Source: Lachnospiraceae bacterium (lineage in GTDB: Bacteria > Bacillota > Clostridia > Lachnospirales > Lachnospiraceae). Taken from it: a stretch of 7,752 bases of DNA. The notes below the pieces were generated by a model, which made no database searches, had not been told where the DNA came from, and was given only the letters and a program-made list of their open reading frames with translations. The stretch spans positions 1 to 7,752 of the forward strand of contig JAFTPY010000289.1 in assembly GCA_017463035.1 (NCBI GenBank), read 5' to 3'. A program made the translations under genes and the position numbers. Positions 6,576 through 7,752 of this stretch are shown here, one piece after another (within the stretch, counting starts at the first letter, position 1; every line of letters begins with the position of its first letter).

Positions 6576-6639
6576 CACCGGATGGTTTTGCCGAGAACAA
6601 GGTTCTTGCGATAAGGTAAAATCGTCCGGTGTTTTTTTT
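6576..6639 (+). terminator. Strong intrinsic terminator after the lipoprotein gene
   Basis: Bases 6576-6592 can pair with 6615-6631 along 17 positions, including three G-T pairs; CACCGGA against TCCGGTG forms the base. Eight T residues follow directly (6632-6639). An inner hairpin, AGAAC (6594-6598) with GTTCT (6602-6606), caps the stem. It begins ten bases after the lipoprotein stop and should close the transcript that starts before 2491. Confidence 0.92.
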
Positions 6640-6672
6640 GTGGGGGGAATCCGGTTGTGAAAGGAATTGATT

Positions 6673-6695
6673 AGGAAAAAGTCACCTGATTTCCT
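6673..6695. repeat. Short inverted repeat just upstream of the HTH gene promoter
   Basis: AGGAAA (6673-6678) and TTTCCT (6690-6695) form a perfect 6-base inverted repeat with an 11-base gap. It ends one base before the probable -35 box. It is a candidate binding site for the HTH protein itself, but a repeat this short may be chance. Confidence 0.35.
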
Positions 6696-6696
6696 G

Positions 6697-6726
6697 TTGC
6701 TTCTTATGCAGAGCCTCTTGTATACT
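6697..6726 (+). promoter_or_regulatory. Promoter of the small HTH regulator
   Basis: TTGCTT (6697-6702) and TATACT (6721-6726) are separated by 18 bases. The spacer is slightly long, as in some MerR-type promoters. An imperfect dyad, AGCC-TC-TTG with CAAGGCT (6712-6740), straddles the -10 box. The untranslated leader would be about 45 bases. Confidence 0.65.
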
Positions 6727-6776
6727 GATAGTGCAAGGCTTGTGAAAATAATTGAAATACAACGGAGGATAGAAAT

Positions 6777-7214
6777 ATGACATGGTATACGATGAATAAT
6801 ATTGCGATGATGACGGGATTTACCACCAGAACGCTACGGAATTATTTACGTCAGGGGATTTTAAAGGGTGAGAAGGTAGACGGGGTGTGGAGGTTTTCCG
6901 AAGAGGAATACGAAGCCTTCTTGGCGCATCCGGCAGTAAAGCCGGGAATTCGTGCAAAGCAAAACGCCATTGTAAATGATTTCTTATTGCTGAATGCGAA
7001 AAAGGAAAACCGGACCTGTGTGATTTTGGATATTTGCACGGAGCGGGAGGAAGCGAAGCAGGCTGCTGCCTTCTTCTGCGAAAGAATCAAGGAGCAGGAG
7101 GATGAGGAGCTGCAGTTCGGGATGGAGTGGCACAAAAAGAATATGCGTATCATCTTAAGCGGTACGGAGACTGCGGTAAAAGAAATTATGAAATGCTACT
7201 ATGAGGAGAATTAA
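6777..7214 (+). CDS. MerR/HTH_17-type DNA-binding protein with unrecognised C-terminal domain
   Basis: A 145-residue protein. Residues 3-50 form a winged helix-turn-helix of the MerR/excisionase type: YTMNNIAMMTGFTTRTLRNYLRQGIL is the helix-turn-helix, and KGEKVDGVWRFSEEEYEAFL is the wing and following helix. A linker (51-75) leads to a 70-residue domain with apparent order strand (CVILDI, 80-85), helix (88-106), strands (112-128), helix (130-143). This could be a small alpha/beta sandwich of ferredoxin-like type; that is my reading of the pattern only. It lacks the long dimerisation coiled coil of classical MerR proteins and has no evident metal site. No integrase or phage gene adjoins it, so a chromosomal regulator is more likely than an excisionase. 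GGAGG lies eight bases before the ATG. It has its own promoter downstream of a strong terminator. Confidence 0.82.
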   Translation: MTWYTMNNIAMMTGFTTRTLRNYLRQGILKGEKVDGVWRFSEEEYEAFLAHPAVKPGIRAKQNAIVNDFLLLNAKKENRTCVILDICTEREEAKQAAAFFCERIKEQEDEELQFGMEWHKKNMRIILSGTETAVKEIMKCYYEEN

Positions 7215-7303
7215 CGATAAAAGAATTCTTTGTTTTGTGGGGCGGACTGTAATGGACAACTGGCAGTAGAAAATTGGATGATTACACCACGAAGAATGAA
7301 GTT

Positions 7304-7323
7304 GTAGTTGATTTTAGAACTAC
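7304..7323. repeat. Inverted repeat in the XRE gene leader, candidate operator
   Basis: GTAGTT (7304-7309) is exactly inverted as AACTAC (7318-7323) with an 8-base gap. It lies about 18-40 bases upstream of the probable -10 box, where a regulator could block or assist polymerase. Bases 7215-7300 before it hold only a 12-base palindrome centred on GAATTC (7220-7231) and nothing I can name. Confidence 0.45.
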
Positions 7324-7340
7324 CACTCAACCAAAAGATG

Positions 7341-7349
7341 TGATATACT
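7341..7349 (+). promoter_or_regulatory. Extended -10 promoter for the XRE regulator
   Basis: TGATATACT has TATACT preceded by TG at the extended -10 position. No good -35 hexamer lies 16-18 bases upstream, which an extended -10 can tolerate. The start of transcription would be near 7356, leaving a short leader of about 26 bases. Confidence 0.6.
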
Positions 7350-7351
7350 AA

Positions 7352-7381
7352 GCTCAACACAACCGAAAGGGGAATTTGAGC
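7352..7381. repeat. Inverted repeat enclosing the XRE ribosome binding site
   Basis: GCTCAA (7352-7357) is inverted as TTGAGC (7376-7381), which ends directly before the ATG. The AAAGGGGA ribosome site lies in the 18-base interval. It might be an operator at the transcription start or a weak RNA hairpin over the ribosome site. A second CTCAAC copy at 7326-7331 forms a direct repeat with 7353-7358 around the -10 box. Confidence 0.4.
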
Positions 7382-7752
7382 ATGGCAGGAACGACATTTT
7401 CAACCACCTTACAGACCTTACGAAAGAACAGAGGAGTTACCCAGGAGCAGCTGGCAAATCATCTTGGAGTCAGCCCACAGGCGGTTTCCAAATGGGAGAA
7501 CGGAAGCTACCCGGACGGAGATCTGCTTCCGCAGATTGCGGATTACTTCGAAGTGTCCATTGATTATCTGTACGGAAGGGCGAAGGATAATGTGTCCATA
7601 GAGCAGCAGTTATTGGAGGCAATCAAAGGAATCAATGTGCCGCCGGATTATGATCACAGCGAACATATGGACCGAATTATGAAATACATTTGGGCCATGC
7701 AGCTTGGGCTTTGGCTGGAGAATAAGCAGTACTTTGACCGGACACGGTCGGA
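7382..7752 (+). CDS. XRE-family helix-turn-helix transcriptional regulator, cut by window end
   Basis: Translation from ATG at 7382 stays open for 123 codons to the window edge. Residues 9-64 form a classical Cro/C1-type domain: LQTLRKNRGVTQEQLANHLGVSPQAVSKWENGSYPD followed by LLPQIADYFEVSIDYLYG. The recognition helix is around SPQAVSKWENG. Residues 65-123 begin a second region (NVSIEQQLLEAIKGI, then HMDRIMKYIWAMQLGLWLE) that looks helical and continues out of the window. The full length and sensor function are therefore unknown. Members with this domain order in Clostridia usually regulate nearby genes or themselves. AAAGGGGA lies upstream of the ATG and the start fits the domain exactly. 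The gene is not closed by a stop, so an ORF caller requiring one would miss it. Confidence 0.9.
   Translation, partial: MAGTTFSTTLQTLRKNRGVTQEQLANHLGVSPQAVSKWENGSYPDGDLLPQIADYFEVSIDYLYGRAKDNVSIEQQLLEAIKGINVPPDYDHSEHMDRIMKYIWAMQLGLWLENKQYFDRTRS

Noticed and set aside
6777..7214. Phage excisionase reading of the small HTH protein
   Set aside because: No integrase, attachment-site repeat or phage gene adjoins it, and it has an additional C-terminal domain that simple excisionases lack.
7220..7231. Palindrome AAAGAATTCTTT as terminator of the HTH gene
   Set aside because: It is a loopless, A/T-rich palindrome not followed by a T-run, so it cannot form a normal terminator hairpin.

Overview
The window looks chromosomal and comes from an anaerobic, low-to-mid GC member of the Bacillota, most probably class Clostridia near Lachnospiraceae. 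The grounds are the strong AGGAGG-type ribosome sites, sigma-A-like promoters, lipoprotein signals, the clostridial form of citrate synthase, and the flavour of the small HTH regulators. This placement is inferred from protein character and was not searched. I see no IS element, phage gene, CRISPR array, tRNA or rRNA.

Left part (1-2255, minus strand): a two-gene operon read leftwards. A class I SAM-dependent methyltransferase of the RlmI-like type comes first, followed after 16 bases by a MATE-family exporter that runs off the window start. A near-consensus promoter at 2327-2355 drives the pair. The 235 bases between the methyltransferase and the next gene hold this promoter, a rightward promoter, and an inverted repeat between the two -35 boxes.

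Middle part (2491-6566, plus strand): four genes in a row. The first two are a double zinc-ribbon protein with one C-terminal membrane helix and an exported TPM-domain protein with a Gly/Ser/Arg tail. The stop codon of the first lies in the ribosome site of the second. The pair resembles Bacillus subtilis YdjG/YdjH, membrane proteins linked to the PspA/flotillin-like envelope stress system, but no PspA or SPFH gene is visible here. After 73 bases follow a complete Si-type citrate synthase and, 28 bases later, a small unrecognised lipoprotein. A strong intrinsic terminator at 6576-6639 closes the unit.

Right part (6640-7752, plus strand): two regulator genes with separate leaders. One is a 145-residue MerR/HTH_17-type DNA-binding protein with an unrecognised C-terminal domain. 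The other is an XRE-family regulator cut off by the window end. Both leaders carry short inverted repeats that could be autoregulatory operators.

Four of the seven genes have tempting upstream or edge-related start problems. I place starts at 2255, 3604 and 6078 from ribosome-site spacing, and recover the two edge-truncated genes by direct translation. I did not find a convincing undescribed system. The most useful leads are the isolated zinc-ribbon/TPM pair, the unknown lipoprotein behind citrate synthase, and the unknown domain of the small HTH protein.
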